Shown here piece after piece: positions 1 through 8,097 of a DNA stretch of 50,326 nt. The stretch covers positions 1-50,326 of the forward strand of contig JAZSHI010000018.1 of NCBI GenBank assembly GCA_045533195.1. The letters are read 5' to 3'. The stretch's first letter is position 1. The number at the start of each line of letters is the position of its first letter. The stretch comes from SIG607 sp045533195. Lineage in GTDB: Bacteria; Bacillota; Clostridia; Oscillospirales; Acutalibacteraceae. The position numbers and the translations under genes were made by a program. The notes under the pieces were generated by a model. It had not been told where the DNA came from. It was given only the letters and a program-made list of their open reading frames with translations, and did no database searches.

Positions 1-60
1 TGAATTAAAGCAAAAAAATATGCAGAAACTTATGTTTATACAAACTCCTTAAATGGTCAA

Positions 61-118
61 AAAAATGGTAAGAACAAAGGAAAATCCTTTTATGTTCTTA
101 CCATTTTTTAATTTTTTC
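61..118. terminator. Intrinsic terminator at the left edge
   Basis: A 16-base arm (61-76) pairs with 93-108, with a small inner AGG/CCT helix, followed by T-rich sequence to 118. It would end a rightward transcript entering from outside the window. Positions 1-60 hold no recognisable gene. Confidence 0.75.
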
Positions 119-138
119 TTTTATGTGGGTAATAAACG

Positions 139-177
139 AAAACCTCTTAACATTTGTTGAGAGGTTTTATTTTTTTA
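139..177. terminator. Second terminator, convergent with dinB
   Basis: Arms AAAACCTCT (139-147) and AGAGGTTTT (160-168) are followed by TATTTTTTT on the plus strand. On the minus strand the hairpin is followed by only a short T run, so it may also serve the leftward dinB operon, more weakly. Confidence 0.7.
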
Positions 178-186
178 AACTTCTAT

Positions 187-211
187 CCCCTTCTCCCTTC
201 TCCCTATTCCC
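187..211 (-). other. G-quadruplex-type 7-bp tandem repeat at the dinB stop
   Basis: On the minus strand there are four G-runs of three or four bases, each separated by exactly four bases (AATA, AGAA, AGAA), so the tract is also a period-7 repeat. It starts inside the dinB TAG stop codon and would lie in the 3' untranslated end of the dinB mRNA. This matches the classical G3N1-7 quadruplex rule; folding is inference. Confidence 0.6.
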
Positions 212-1425
212 TAAAAATATAGTGTTTTGAAACCGGGGGCAAGATTTTTGTTTTTTAAAAGCAGAGAGCCTCTTACCACAGCGTTTTTGCCGAATCTTGA
301 ACAAATTTCGCTTATCTGCTGTTCTATTTTCAGAAGCTTATCCTCCTCTTTAAAGGAGCTGAACATATCAAGCTGTAGGTTTGCATCTCCCTCTCTAAGC
401 CTTGTTGCCCTAAGTCCTACACTTCGGCAGGGCAATTTCCCATGCTCCTTAAAGAGATTCATAGCCGCTCTGGCAAGGGTGATTCCCGTTTGCGTTCCCG
501 AATCTATCCTTACGGCATATTCGTTTGTTTTCAAATCGGTATCTCTTACAATAAGTGTAACGCCCGTTGCATAAACCTCTTTTTCTCTTAAATTTTCAGC
601 AATTTCTTCGCCGTAAAAAAGAAGTTCTCTGAAAATCTCGTCGAAATCCTCGAAATCATACGATAACGTTCGGGAACGTCCCACACTTTTGGGGCGGTCT
701 GTTTCTTTTGGAGTAACCACCGCGCTGTCATCAAGTCCCATAGCGCACCTTTTAAGCATTTTTCCGTTTTTGCCGAGAATTTTACTTAACATTTCGTCTT
801 CCGCAAGGGTTATATCCCCTATAGTAAATATACTTCTGCTCCTGAGTTTTGATGCGGTGCTGTTTCCCACAAAAAGAAGGTCGCCTACGGGAAGGGAGTA
901 TATTTTTTCTTTAAAATTTTCTTTGCTTATAACGGTCAGTCCCTCGGGCTTTTTCATATCGCTGCCCAGCTTTGCAAAAACCTTATTAAAGCTTACTCCC
1001 ACCGAGGCAGTTATTCCCAGTTCCTCTCTTATATCACGCATTATTTTTTTGGCAATTGTCTCACCGTCGCCGAAAAGAAGATTACTTCCTGTAACGTCAA
1101 GCCAACATTCATCCATTCCGAAAGGCTCTACCATATCGGTGTAGCGGTGATAAATTTGCCTTGCTTTTATGGAAAATTCCTCATACTTATCATATAGAGG
1201 AGGCAAAATATAGAGATTTGCGCATTTCTGCTTTGCTTTCCATATAGGCTCCGCCGTTTTTACTCCGAATTTCTTGGCTATTTCATTTTTTGCAAGTATT
1301 ATTCCGTGTCGCTGTTCCACACTTCCCGCAACGGCAACCGGTTCAAGTAGTAAAGTCTGATTATAAAGAAGACTTACCGATGCAAAAAAGTTATTAAGGT
1401 CGCAATGAAGTATTGTGCGTTCCAT
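211..1425 (-). CDS. dinB: Y-family DNA polymerase (Pol IV/DinB type)
   Basis: This 404-residue protein is a translesion polymerase that copies past damaged template with low fidelity. The N terminus has the Y-family palm signature (HCDLNNFFASV) with the first catalytic Asp. The second catalytic site is at about residue 104 (GMDECWLDVTGS, normally SxDE). A helix-hairpin-helix thumb (GNSTASKLRSRSIFTIGDI) and a little-finger domain follow. AAAGGAG sits just upstream of the ATG. It is the last gene of a three-gene leftward operon whose promoter carries a LexA box and a second operator, so damage induction is expected. Clostridial relatives of this architecture are often called DinB/ImuB-like. The polymerase call is firm; the exact subfamily is less so. 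Confidence 0.93.
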   Translation of the reverse strand: MERTILHCDLNNFFASVSLLYNQTLLLEPVAVAGSVEQRHGIILAKNEIAKKFGVKTAEPIWKAKQKCANLYILPPLYDKYEEFSIKARQIYHRYTDMVEPFGMDECWLDVTGSNLLFGDGETIAKKIMRDIREELGITASVGVSFNKVFAKLGSDMKKPEGLTVISKENFKEKIYSLPVGDLLFVGNSTASKLRSRSIFTIGDITLAEDEMLSKILGKNGKMLKRCAMGLDDSAVVTPKETDRPKSVGRSRTLSYDFEDFDEIFRELLFYGEEIAENLREKEVYATGVTLIVRDTDLKTNEYAVRIDSGTQTGITLARAAMNLFKEHGKLPCRSVGLRATRLREGDANLQLDMFSSFKEEDKLLKIEQQISEICSRFGKNAVVRGSLLLKNKNLAPGFKTLYF

Positions 1426-1437
1426 TTTTATTCTCCT

Positions 1438-1776
1438 TTAACTTACGTATATAGACGGCGCTAAATGTTCAAGGGCATTTAAATGTATCCTTTCCATCTG
1501 CCGTTTGCTGTAATTAAGCAGTGCAGCCGTCTCTTCTAAAGTTTTTCCGCAAAGATATTTTTGCGCCAAAACCTCGCTCTCTACTTTATCGGTGATTTTT
1601 CCTATATCGTTTTCAATAAAATCCCTGAGCACTACCGCTTCATTCATTTCTCTTTTATATTTTTCGCTTTTATCGGCATTTTTAGCCGACAGAAAATAAC
1701 AACGGTTGATTATAGCCAACGTAAGAGGATACTGTTCAAGATAAAGTCTTTTTTCATCCACCGACATATTGGTCAT
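1438..1776 (-). CDS. Sigma-region-4-like HTH protein (DUF1492/ArpU-like)
   Basis: This 112-residue helical protein ends in a sigma-70 region-4-like helix-turn-helix: about residues 75-100 read KTLEETAALLNYSKRQMERI, like the DUF1492/ArpU phage late-regulator group. There is no region 2, so it is not a complete sigma factor. Its ATG overlaps the TGA of the preceding gene by four bases (ATGA) and it lies 12 bases before dinB, so the three are almost certainly co-transcribed and translationally coupled. The DNA target is unknown; a role in the damage response is inferred from the operon only. Confidence 0.7.
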   Translation of the reverse strand: MTNMSVDEKRLYLEQYPLTLAIINRCYFLSAKNADKSEKYKREMNEAVVLRDFIENDIGKITDKVESEVLAQKYLCGKTLEETAALLNYSKRQMERIHLNALEHLAPSIYVS

Positions 1777-2138
1777 ATAATTCCTGCTCCTTTTAACGCG
1801 TAATACTGGCCGTAGCTTAAATTACAGCCGTGATATTTATTATAGGTATCAACCTCATTAACAGCTTTATATAAAGGGCTGTTTTTTCTGTTTTCTTCCT
1901 GTTCCTTTTGCTTTGCAAACATTTTCTCCCCCAGTTTTTTACAGCTTTCGCTACAGTATCTTCGAACACTCACTCCCGTAGATCTTCCGCAATAACTGCA
2001 GTGGTTTCCGCGCTTTTCGCTAAAATTCATCCCCGAACAGTATGGACAGAGCAGAAGCTTTTCACTCCCCTTCGGTGTCGGTTCAAAATAAACCTTTGCG
2101 AACTGAAACTCCTTCCGACAATCCGAACAATAGTACAA
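1773..2138 (-). CDS. Cys-rich zinc-ribbon protein, first gene of the dinB operon
   Basis: This 121-residue protein has four Cys pairs: CSDC near the N terminus, CPYC at about 32, CSYC at about 48 and C-x3-C (CSESC) at about 62, a pattern expected to bind two zinc ions. A charged helix and a Tyr/Gly-rich tail follow. The start is TTG (2136-2138): GGAGGT at 2147-2152 lies 8 bases upstream and an in-frame stop at 2145-2147 excludes a longer form. It is promoter-proximal in the SOS-type operon. I do not recognise a named family; nucleic-acid binding is plausible. Confidence 0.65.
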   Translation of the reverse strand: MYYCSDCRKEFQFAKVYFEPTPKGSEKLLLCPYCSGMNFSEKRGNHCSYCGRSTGVSVRRYCSESCKKLGEKMFAKQKEQEENRKNSPLYKAVNEVDTYNKYHGCNLSYGQYYALKGAGII

Positions 2139-2171
2139 TGCTGGTTACCTCCGTAAAATTAAAAATTTCTC

Positions 2172-2200
2172 TTGACTTCAAGAGCAAGATATTATATAAT
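2172..2200 (+). promoter_or_regulatory. Sigma-A promoter of the HTH-ImmA operon
   Basis: TTGACT (2172-2177), a 17-base spacer and TATAAT (2195-2200) point rightward. Transcription would start near 2207, just before the LexA box, so LexA could also block this promoter. Confidence 0.8.
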
Positions 2201-2213
2201 GTTCTTGTGCCCT

Positions 2214-2227
2214 CGAACGTATGTTCT
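2214..2227. promoter_or_regulatory. LexA (SOS) box
   Basis: CGAACGTATGTTCT fits the Gram-positive LexA consensus CGAACNNNNGTTCG at all but the last base. It covers the predicted start of the leftward dinB transcript (about 2221) and lies a few bases past the predicted rightward start. Confidence 0.82.
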
Positions 2228-2256
2228 ATTATATTACGGAAATCCGTAATTGTCAA
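2228..2256 (-). promoter_or_regulatory. dinB-operon promoter with palindromic operator in its spacer
   Basis: On the minus strand TTGACA (2251-2256), a 17-base spacer and TATAAT (2228-2233) form a consensus promoter. The spacer is filled by the dyad ATTACGGA-AA-TCCGTAAT (2233-2250). The LexA box abuts the -10. The dyad is probably the operator of the adjacent HTH repressor (inference from position). Confidence 0.8.
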
Positions 2257-2293
2257 GTATCTGCGTGAAAATTTTATTAAAGGTGGAAAATTT

Positions 2294-2623
2294 ATGGATA
2301 CGGTTTATGAAAGAATCGAAAAGCTTTGCAAGGAAAAAGGAATAACGGTCACCGACCTTTGCAGAGAATGTAATATTCCCCGCGCAACCCTTTCAGACTA
2401 TAAAATGGGCAGAAGCAAAGCCCTTTCCGCTTCTGTTTTATCAAAGATTTCCTCATACTTTTCGGTAAGCGTGGAATATCTTTTAGAGGGCAAAAATTCA
2501 AAAAGTATTGAAAATCAGTTAAAGGTCGCTCTTTTCGGCGGAAGCGAAGACGTAACCGACGAAATGTGGGAAGAAGTGAAACGCTATGCAAAATTCATTT
2601 ACGATAAAGAGCAAAACCCTTGA
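2294..2623 (+). CDS. Cro/CI-type HTH repressor (ImmR-like)
   Basis: The 109-residue protein has an N-terminal HTH_3 domain at about residues 5-60; the recognition region reads VTDLCRECNIPRATLSDYK. A short C-terminal tail follows. I place the start at the ATG at 2294, with AAAGGTGG seven bases upstream, rather than at an open upstream extension that would run through the promoter and operator. It overlaps the ImmA-type protease gene by 38 bases, the usual layout of repressor and antirepressor pairs such as ImmR-ImmA of ICEBs1 or DdrO-IrrE. It likely binds the palindrome at 2233-2250 and represses the dinB operon and perhaps itself. Confidence 0.8.
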   Translation: MDTVYERIEKLCKEKGITVTDLCRECNIPRATLSDYKMGRSKALSASVLSKISSYFSVSVEYLLEGKNSKSIENQLKVALFGGSEDVTDEMWEEVKRYAKFIYDKEQNP

Positions 2624-3014
2624 CGAGCTTTACCGTCTCGCCGAGGAAGAGGGCATAAAGGTAATGAGCTTTAATCTGCCAAAAAATAAAGCCGTCACCG
2701 TCAATATCGGTGACGACTGTTATATCGGTGTTGACCCTGCCGTTTTCGGCAGAGAGTGTGAAGAACGGGTAGTTCTTGCTCACGAAATGGGGCATATTGC
2801 TACAGGCGGTTTTTACGGCACCGACTGCTCTGATTTTGAGAGAAAAAAAATTGAACAAAAGGCAGAAAAATGGGCTATTCACTTCCTTGTTCCCATAAAG
2901 CTTTTAAAGGAAGCCATAAAAAACGGCGTATATACAACAAGCGACCTTGCCGAGCATTTTTCGGTACCCTCTCACTATATGGAAAAGGTTTTAAAATACT
3001 ACTCAGAAAAATAA
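2586..3014 (+). CDS. ImmA/IrrE-family metallopeptidase
   Basis: The 142-residue zinc protease has the HEMGH motif at about residue 65 (LAHEMGHIATGGF) and a downstream Glu-rich helix (KAEKWAIHFLVP) that supplies the third ligand, as in ImmA/IrrE (Peptidase_M78). In this family the enzyme cleaves a partner HTH repressor after DNA damage or another signal. The gene overlaps the HTH gene, so the two proteins are made together. Combined with the LexA box, this implies two damage-responsive inputs to dinB. Start ATG 2586 is internal to the upstream gene; its ribosome site is weak, consistent with coupling. Confidence 0.88.
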   Translation: MQNSFTIKSKTLDELYRLAEEEGIKVMSFNLPKNKAVTVNIGDDCYIGVDPAVFGRECEERVVLAHEMGHIATGGFYGTDCSDFERKKIEQKAEKWAIHFLVPIKLLKEAIKNGVYTTSDLAEHFSVPSHYMEKVLKYYSEK

Positions 3015-3045
3015 TCGCATCGTAATAATGATGCGATTATTTTAT
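3011..3045. terminator. Bidirectional terminator between the ImmA and ABC genes
   Basis: ATAATCGCATC (3011-3021) pairs perfectly with GATGCGATTAT (3030-3040), followed by TTTATA. It sits between the convergent ImmA and ABC-ATPase genes. Confidence 0.8.
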
Positions 3046-3608
3046 ATAAGTTTAATTTCTTTAGTATTTAGAAGCTCAGCTTCCTTCTCGCTATGAGAAA
3101 CAAATATAACCGTTTTATTTTCGGTATATTCATTTATTACCTCTGCGGTGATTTTTTTGGTTTCTTCATCAAGTCCGTTTAAGGCTTCGTCAAGAAGAAG
3201 TATATCAAAGTCCTTTGACAGCGCTCTTGCCAATGCCACCCTGCGCTTCATACCGCCCGAAAGCTCGTCCACCGACATATGAGCGGTGTCATTAAGTCCT
3301 AACTGCGAAAGCAATTTTTTGGCTTTTTCTTCATTTGAAAAAAGTGAAATGTTTTTTTCTGCCGATATAAAGGGAATAAGTCTGTCCTCTTGAAATACGG
3401 CGGAAATTACAGCCTCTTCATTTATCTTTAACCTGCCCTTTTTAGCCTTTTCAAGCCCCATTATAAGACGAAGGACGGTGGTTTTACCCCTGCCCGAAGC
3501 ACCGCTGAGCCATATTCTTTCTCCTTGCCTTACGCAAAGAGAAAAATCATTAAGCACATTTTCTTTGCTTCCTTTATATGAGAAGGTGACATTTTCAAAC
3601 TCTATCAT
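3042..3608 (-). CDS. ABC importer ATP-binding protein (SsuB/TauB-like)
   Basis: A short, 188-residue ABC ATPase. It has Walker A (GASGRGKTT, about residue 35), signature LSGGMKRR (about 117), Walker B (DILLLDEAL, about 136) and the switch His (VSHSEKE). The usual length is 240-260 residues; this one lacks the C-terminal tail but keeps every nucleotide-binding motif. Its start overlaps the end of the permease gene by four bases. It powers the importer made by this operon. The substrate is not readable from the ATPase. Confidence 0.9.
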   Translation of the reverse strand: MIEFENVTFSYKGSKENVLNDFSLCVRQGERIWLSGASGRGKTTVLRLIMGLEKAKKGRLKINEEAVISAVFQEDRLIPFISAEKNISLFSNEEKAKKLLSQLGLNDTAHMSVDELSGGMKRRVALARALSKDFDILLLDEALNGLDEETKKITAEVINEYTENKTVIFVSHSEKEAELLNTKEIKLI

Positions 3609-4351
3609 TTCGCCACCCCTTTACTTAAGGTTATCTTTAAAAGATACTCGAAAATCACGCTGAATATCACAATAACGGCGGTTACGGCAAAAACCTCATC
3701 ATAGTCTATTGCGTTTTTGCCTATCCACAAAAGATTACCAAGACTCATTTCGGTACGGCTTATTACCTCTGCCGCAACGCCCGATTTCCACGCAAAGCCA
3801 AGTCCCGTTATTAAAGCGGCGGAATAGGCAGGTTTTATGGATGGGAAGGTAATAAATCTGAAAACCTTTCCCTTTTTCATTCCTAAGACAGTTGCCATTT
3901 CAATAAGGCTTTTATCCACCGAGCAAAGCGCATTATAGGTTGCATCCCATATTATAGGAAGTACCGTTAAAAAGGCTATGAGAGCAGGAATGTTTTTTTC
4001 CCTTACCCATAAGAAAACAAGAATAATAAATGCGGCAACGGGAACAGCCCTCATAAGTCGAAGCAACGGAGAAATAAATTCGCCGATTATTTTTATTTTA
4101 CTTGAAAGTATGGCAAGTACCGTTCCCGCTATAACGGCAAGGAGAAAGCCTATCAGCACTCGATAAAGGGAATAAAAAGCCGACAGCCAAAAGGCGATAT
4201 CTTTTGATAGCCTAATAAATGCCTTTACCACCGACAGCGGTGTGGGTAAAGCTATAAGCAGATTTTTGTTTGCAAAAAAAGCAACTACCTGCCATAACAG
4301 TATAAAAAACAGAAAAATTAAAACTTTTTTTAAGATTATTTTAACCTGCAT
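3605..4351 (-). CDS. ABC importer permease (BPD type)
   Basis: An integral membrane protein of 248 residues with about six hydrophobic segments. The binding-protein-dependent permease EAA-like loop lies at about residues 150-180 (SLIEMATVLGMKKGKVFRFITFPSI), where it docks on the ATPase. I choose ATG 4351 (MQVKIILKK), which overlaps the upstream gene by 11 bases, instead of the longer open form that would add 18 hydrophilic residues. It belongs to the nitrate/sulfonate/taurine/thiamine-precursor group (SsuC/TauC/ThiX). Confidence 0.88.
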   Translation of the reverse strand: MQVKIILKKVLIFLFFILLWQVVAFFANKNLLIALPTPLSVVKAFIRLSKDIAFWLSAFYSLYRVLIGFLLAVIAGTVLAILSSKIKIIGEFISPLLRLMRAVPVAAFIILVFLWVREKNIPALIAFLTVLPIIWDATYNALCSVDKSLIEMATVLGMKKGKVFRFITFPSIKPAYSAALITGLGFAWKSGVAAEVISRTEMSLGNLLWIGKNAIDYDEVFAVTAVIVIFSVIFEYLLKITLSKGVAK

Positions 4352-5324
4352 AGTAGAAGCTGTCTTCGGGAAGGCGTCCGCCCACCGATTTAGGATTGGC
4401 GTCAAACATAACCTTTAAATATCCCGAAAGTCCTTTCTTCATATCCTCCCCTGCAATATAGGTAAGACCGCATTCGGAAATAGCCTTTGTAGCAAGGGCA
4501 GCCTTTGGAATAATACCGTACTTTTCGCAAAGGGTACCTGTTGTTTTTGCATCGGAAATTGCCATATTTATAGATTCCTCGTATTCCTTAAGGAAGGTCT
4601 TTACAGCGCCCTCGTTTTCCTTTAAAAATTCATTTCTTACGATTACGCAACCCATATAAAGACTGCTGTCATCGGACACCTTTGCCCATTCTTCACCCAT
4701 ATCGAAAACCTTTTTGGCGTTTTCATATTTTAAAAGAATACTTGTAGCAACGGGCTGGGGAGCCATAATTATAGCATCCTTATTTTCAGGCTTTGCCCAA
4801 ATAGCAGGAAGCTCACTTCCGTCAGCTACAAATTTAATTGTAACGTCTTTTTCGGGGTCAATTCCGTTTTTAGTAAGAACGTAACGAAGAATATATTCGG
4901 GATTAGCGTTCTGACCGGGGGAATAAATTGTTTTGCCCTTAAGGTCCTCTTTGCTCTTTATTTCGGTTCCGTTTGTAAGCACCGATAAAACGCTGGTGGT
5001 GTTTACAGCCAAAACGGTTACGCCGCCGTTTGTTTTATTGTAAAGGGTAGCTGCAAGATTTGTTGCAACTGCGGCAATATCGGCTTCGCCCTTGGAAACC
5101 GCTGCAACAATTTCATCATTTGCGGCAACCATTTTAAAGTTGTATTTATTGAGAGCCTTGCCCTCTTCGCTCTTTGCGCGAAGATTAACGGCGCCTATAC
5201 CTGTGGGGCCCGAAAGTACGTAAACGTTCATTTCGGCGGTTTGGGGTTCTTTAGTTTTAACAGCGCAACCCGTAATGCCTAAAACTAATATAACTACCAT
5301 CAGTAAGCTTAATATTTTTTTCAT
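4341..5324 (-). CDS. ABC substrate-binding lipoprotein (NMT1/SsuA-like)
   Basis: A 327-residue lipoprotein. The signal peptide ends in lipobox GITGC near residue 20, followed by an NMT1/THI5-type periplasmic-binding fold (SGPTGIGAVNL; KGEADIAAVATNLAATLYN; LKGKTIYSPGQNANPEYILRYVL). Family substrates are nitrate, alkanesulfonates, taurine or thiamine precursors; none is decided here. The start is ATG 5324, behind AGGAAAGGTG. It follows the Crp-type regulator by 22 bases, so regulator and importer form one operon. Confidence 0.88.
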   Translation of the reverse strand: MKKILSLLMVVILVLGITGCAVKTKEPQTAEMNVYVLSGPTGIGAVNLRAKSEEGKALNKYNFKMVAANDEIVAAVSKGEADIAAVATNLAATLYNKTNGGVTVLAVNTTSVLSVLTNGTEIKSKEDLKGKTIYSPGQNANPEYILRYVLTKNGIDPEKDVTIKFVADGSELPAIWAKPENKDAIIMAPQPVATSILLKYENAKKVFDMGEEWAKVSDDSSLYMGCVIVRNEFLKENEGAVKTFLKEYEESINMAISDAKTTGTLCEKYGIIPKAALATKAISECGLTYIAGEDMKKGLSGYLKVMFDANPKSVGGRLPEDSFYYAG

Positions 5325-5346
5325 TTTAATCACCTTTCCTGCGTTT

Positions 5347-5952
5347 TTACGCTATGATATTTATTTTGTTATCCTGACGGACAATCATTTTTTTGTGTTC
5401 TAAATTATCCAGAGCTCTGTAAAGTGAAGTTCTGCCCATACAAAGAAGAGAAGCAAGTCCCGTCATTTTTCCTTCGTACCCACCGTTTTGATAGAGAAAA
5501 TCATAAAGCTTTCCTTCTGCGCCGCCATGCATCATAAGAGCAAGACGTTCATTAAGAAAGCGAATACGGTCGGTTAAAAATGACATAAAGTTAACTGCCA
5601 CGTCGGGATATTTTTTGAAAATTTCGCGCAAGGCTTTTTCCTCTATAAATAAAACCTCGCTACCCGTTACGGCTTCAATTCGGCTTATATAGTTTTCTTT
5701 ATCCGAAAAAAGCGCCGCCGCTCCGAAGATACTTCCTTCTCCAAAGCAGGTAAGCGTACCCGAAGCCTTAAAGGGCAATGCCTTAAGATTTCCCGACAGC
5801 ACTATACCTACGCTTCGTTTGAAATCCTTTTTATCATACACCGTATCTCCCTTATTAAACGTAACGGTAGCAGAAAGATTTATTTCCTCAATTGCTTCGC
5901 TGTTGTTTTTAAAAAGATAAGTGTTTGCAAGAATTTCTTTGTAATCTTTCAT
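5347..5952 (-). CDS. Crp/Fnr-family transcriptional regulator
   Basis: The protein has 201 residues, with a cNMP-binding-like beta barrel (about 20-120: VGIVLSGNLKA, FGEGSIFGAAALF), a dimer helix and a C-terminal winged helix (GKMTGLASLLCMGRTSLYRAL). The lack of an N-terminal Cys cluster argues against an Fe-S FNR; the ligand is unknown. ATG 5952 is preferred over 5955 because GAGGTG lies four bases upstream. A 16-bp dyad lies 14 bases upstream, consistent with autoregulation. As the first gene of the importer operon it probably controls uptake in response to its ligand. Confidence 0.88.
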   Translation of the reverse strand: MKDYKEILANTYLFKNNSEAIEEINLSATVTFNKGDTVYDKKDFKRSVGIVLSGNLKALPFKASGTLTCFGEGSIFGAAALFSDKENYISRIEAVTGSEVLFIEEKALREIFKKYPDVAVNFMSFLTDRIRFLNERLALMMHGGAEGKLYDFLYQNGGYEGKMTGLASLLCMGRTSLYRALDNLEHKKMIVRQDNKINIIA

Positions 5953-5966
5953 CATTCACCTCGAAC

Positions 5967-6022
5967 TGTACCATTTGGAACACTTTTTATTTTATAATAC
6001 AACATTGTTAACAATTTGTCAA
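5967..6022 (-). promoter_or_regulatory. Promoter and dyads of the Crp/ABC operon
   Basis: Minus-strand TTGACA (6017-6022), 17-base spacer, TATTAT (5994-5999). The spacer holds the perfect 12-bp palindrome ATTGTTAACAAT (6004-6015). A second, imperfect dyad TGTACC-ATTT-GGAACA (5967-5982) lies just past the predicted start, a repressor-like position. Confidence 0.7.
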
Positions 6023-6102
6023 TAGAAAAAACCAATAAAAGACTTTAAAAAAATTTTTTATGTGTTACAATATAAATAACTATTTTAAAAGAAGGTAATA
6101 CT

Positions 6103-7992
6103 ATGGCAAAAAAACAATTTAAAGCACAGTCTAAGCGTCTTTTAGACCTTATGATTAACTCCATTTACACAAACAAGGAAATTTTCCTTCGTGAGCTTAT
6201 TTCCAACGCAAGTGATGCTACAGATAAGCTGCATTATCTTTCCTTAACCGACGAGACGGCAAGAAACAGTTTTAAAGAACCTAAAATAAAGATTATTGCC
6301 GATAAAGAAAACCGCACCCTTAAAATAACGGATAACGGTATCGGTATGGATGAAAAAGAACTTGAAGAAAACCTTGGTACAATCTGCAAAAGCGGTTCTC
6401 TTCAGTTTAAAGAGGATATGAGTGAGGCAGAAGAAAAGGAAGCCGTTAATATTATCGGTCAATTCGGCGTAGGCTTTTATTCTGCATTTATGGTATGCGA
6501 TACCCTGACCGTAAAGAGCCGTTCTTATAAGAGCGAACAAGCTTACCTATGGGTTAGTAACGGTGTTGACGGATATTCTATTAAGGAATGTGAAAAGGAA
6601 AGCGTTGGTACAGAAATTATCCTTTCCTTAAAGGAAGATACCGAGGATTTTAAATATTCCGACTTTTTAGAGACCTATAAGCTTAAAAGCCTTATTAAAA
6701 CCTATTCCGATTACATTCGCTATCCTATAGTTATGGATATGGAAAAGACCAAGGAGGAAGGCGAAGGTGAGGAAAAGACCACAGTTACCTATATAGAGGA
6801 AGAAACCCTTAACAGTATGGTTCCTGTTTGGAAAAAGAGCAAGGCAGAGCAGACCGAAGAAGAGCTTAATCGCTATTATAAAGATAGCTTCTTCGATTTT
6901 GAAGATCCGCTTTTCACCATAAGCGTTTCTGCCGAAGGCGTTGTTTCCTATAAAGCTCTTTTATATATTCCTGCAAAAACTCCATATGATTATTTCACCA
7001 AGGAATACGAAAAGGGGCTTAAGCTTTATCAGAGCGGCGTTATGATTATGGAAAAATGCTCCGACCTTATTCCTGAGCACTTCCGTTTCGTAAAGGGTGT
7101 TGTTGATACCGAGGATTTATCCCTTAACATTTCCCGTGAAATGCTTCAGCAGGATGCAGGACTTAAGACCATAGCTAAAAATATCGAAAAGAAGATTCAT
7201 TCGGAATTAAAACGCAGTCTTGATAATGACAGAGAAAAATACGAAATCTTCTGGAAGGCTTTCGGTATTCAGCTTAAATACGGCGCTGTTGCACAGTATG
7301 GAATTTATAAAGACAAGCTTAAGGATCTGCTTCTTTTCTGGTCAAGCAATCAGGGCAAACTTATTACCGTTGATGAATATCTTAAGACAATGCCCGAAGA
7401 CCAGAAGCACATTTACTATGCCTGCGGCGAAACGGTTGCTAAAATCAATTCCCTGCCCCAGACAGAACTGCTTAAAGCAAAGGGCTATGATATGCTTTGT
7501 CTTACCGATGAGGTTGACGAATTCCTTGTAAACGTATTAAGAGAAGAAAACGGCAAGGACTTCTGCTCCATTAACTCCGATAATGCAGACCTTATTGATG
7601 AGGAAGACGAGAAAAAGACCGAGGATATTGCCAAGGAAAACGAAGAAATGCTCACCTTCCTTAAAGAAGCCTTGAGTATTTCCGACGTAATTATTTCCAA
7701 AAAGCTTAAAAGTCACCCTGTTTGCCTTTCTGCAAAGGGCGGCGTTACGCTGGAAATGGAAAAATACTTTGCCACTCTTCCCTCAGATGACAAAGAAAAG
7801 GTTAAAGCCCAAAGGGTTCTTGAGCTTAACCCCGACCATCCTGCCTTTGAAACCTTGACTAAAGCGTATAACGAAGACAAAGAAAAAGCAAAGGTAATTG
7901 CCGATGTGCTTTATCAAAGCGCTCTGCTTATTGCAGGAATGTCTATTGAAAACCCTGCCGAATTTACCGAAAAGCTTTGTTCACTGCTTTAA
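6103..7992 (+). CDS. htpG: Hsp90 chaperone HtpG
   Basis: This 629-residue protein is a full-length bacterial Hsp90. It has the GHKL ATPase N domain (residues 1-210; ELISNASDATDKL, ITDNGIGMD, GQFGVGFYSAFM), a middle domain (about 230-480, including SREMLQQ) and a C-terminal dimerisation domain. It assists late folding of clients in the cytosol with DnaK/DnaJ, whose operon lies 0.8 kb away but faces left under separate control. A GAAGG ribosome site precedes the ATG. No CIRCE is visible upstream of this gene, so it is not an obvious HrcA target. Confidence 0.98.
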   Translation: MAKKQFKAQSKRLLDLMINSIYTNKEIFLRELISNASDATDKLHYLSLTDETARNSFKEPKIKIIADKENRTLKITDNGIGMDEKELEENLGTICKSGSLQFKEDMSEAEEKEAVNIIGQFGVGFYSAFMVCDTLTVKSRSYKSEQAYLWVSNGVDGYSIKECEKESVGTEIILSLKEDTEDFKYSDFLETYKLKSLIKTYSDYIRYPIVMDMEKTKEEGEGEEKTTVTYIEEETLNSMVPVWKKSKAEQTEEELNRYYKDSFFDFEDPLFTISVSAEGVVSYKALLYIPAKTPYDYFTKEYEKGLKLYQSGVMIMEKCSDLIPEHFRFVKGVVDTEDLSLNISREMLQQDAGLKTIAKNIEKKIHSELKRSLDNDREKYEIFWKAFGIQLKYGAVAQYGIYKDKLKDLLLFWSSNQGKLITVDEYLKTMPEDQKHIYYACGETVAKINSLPQTELLKAKGYDMLCLTDEVDEFLVNVLREENGKDFCSINSDNADLIDEEDEKKTEDIAKENEEMLTFLKEALSISDVIISKKLKSHPVCLSAKGGVTLEMEKYFATLPSDDKEKVKAQRVLELNPDHPAFETLTKAYNEDKEKAKVIADVLYQSALLIAGMSIENPAEFTEKLCSLL

Positions 7993-8002
7993 AAATTATA
8001 AA

Positions 8003-8036
8003 AAACAGGTTGTCAGCGACAGCCTGTTTTATTTTA
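8003..8036 (+). terminator. htpG terminator
   Basis: A 12-bp stem (8003-8014 with 8018-8029, one G-U pair), loop AGC and a T-rich tail. Confidence 0.88.
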
Positions 8037-8049
8037 AGGCAAAAATAGG

Positions 8050-8078
8050 TTGCATTTATCCTATATTTTGGTTATAAT
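8050..8078 (+). promoter_or_regulatory. phd-doc promoter
   Basis: TTGCAT (8050-8055), 17-base spacer, TATAAT (8073-8078), 20 bases before the antitoxin start. In this family the antitoxin usually binds and represses here. Confidence 0.75.
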
Positions 8079-8097
8079 AATAACAGAGGTGATAAAA

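Noticed and set aside
2042..2293. Upstream extension of the HTH repressor frame
   Set aside because: It runs through both promoters, the LexA box and the operator; ATG 2294 has a proper ribosome site.
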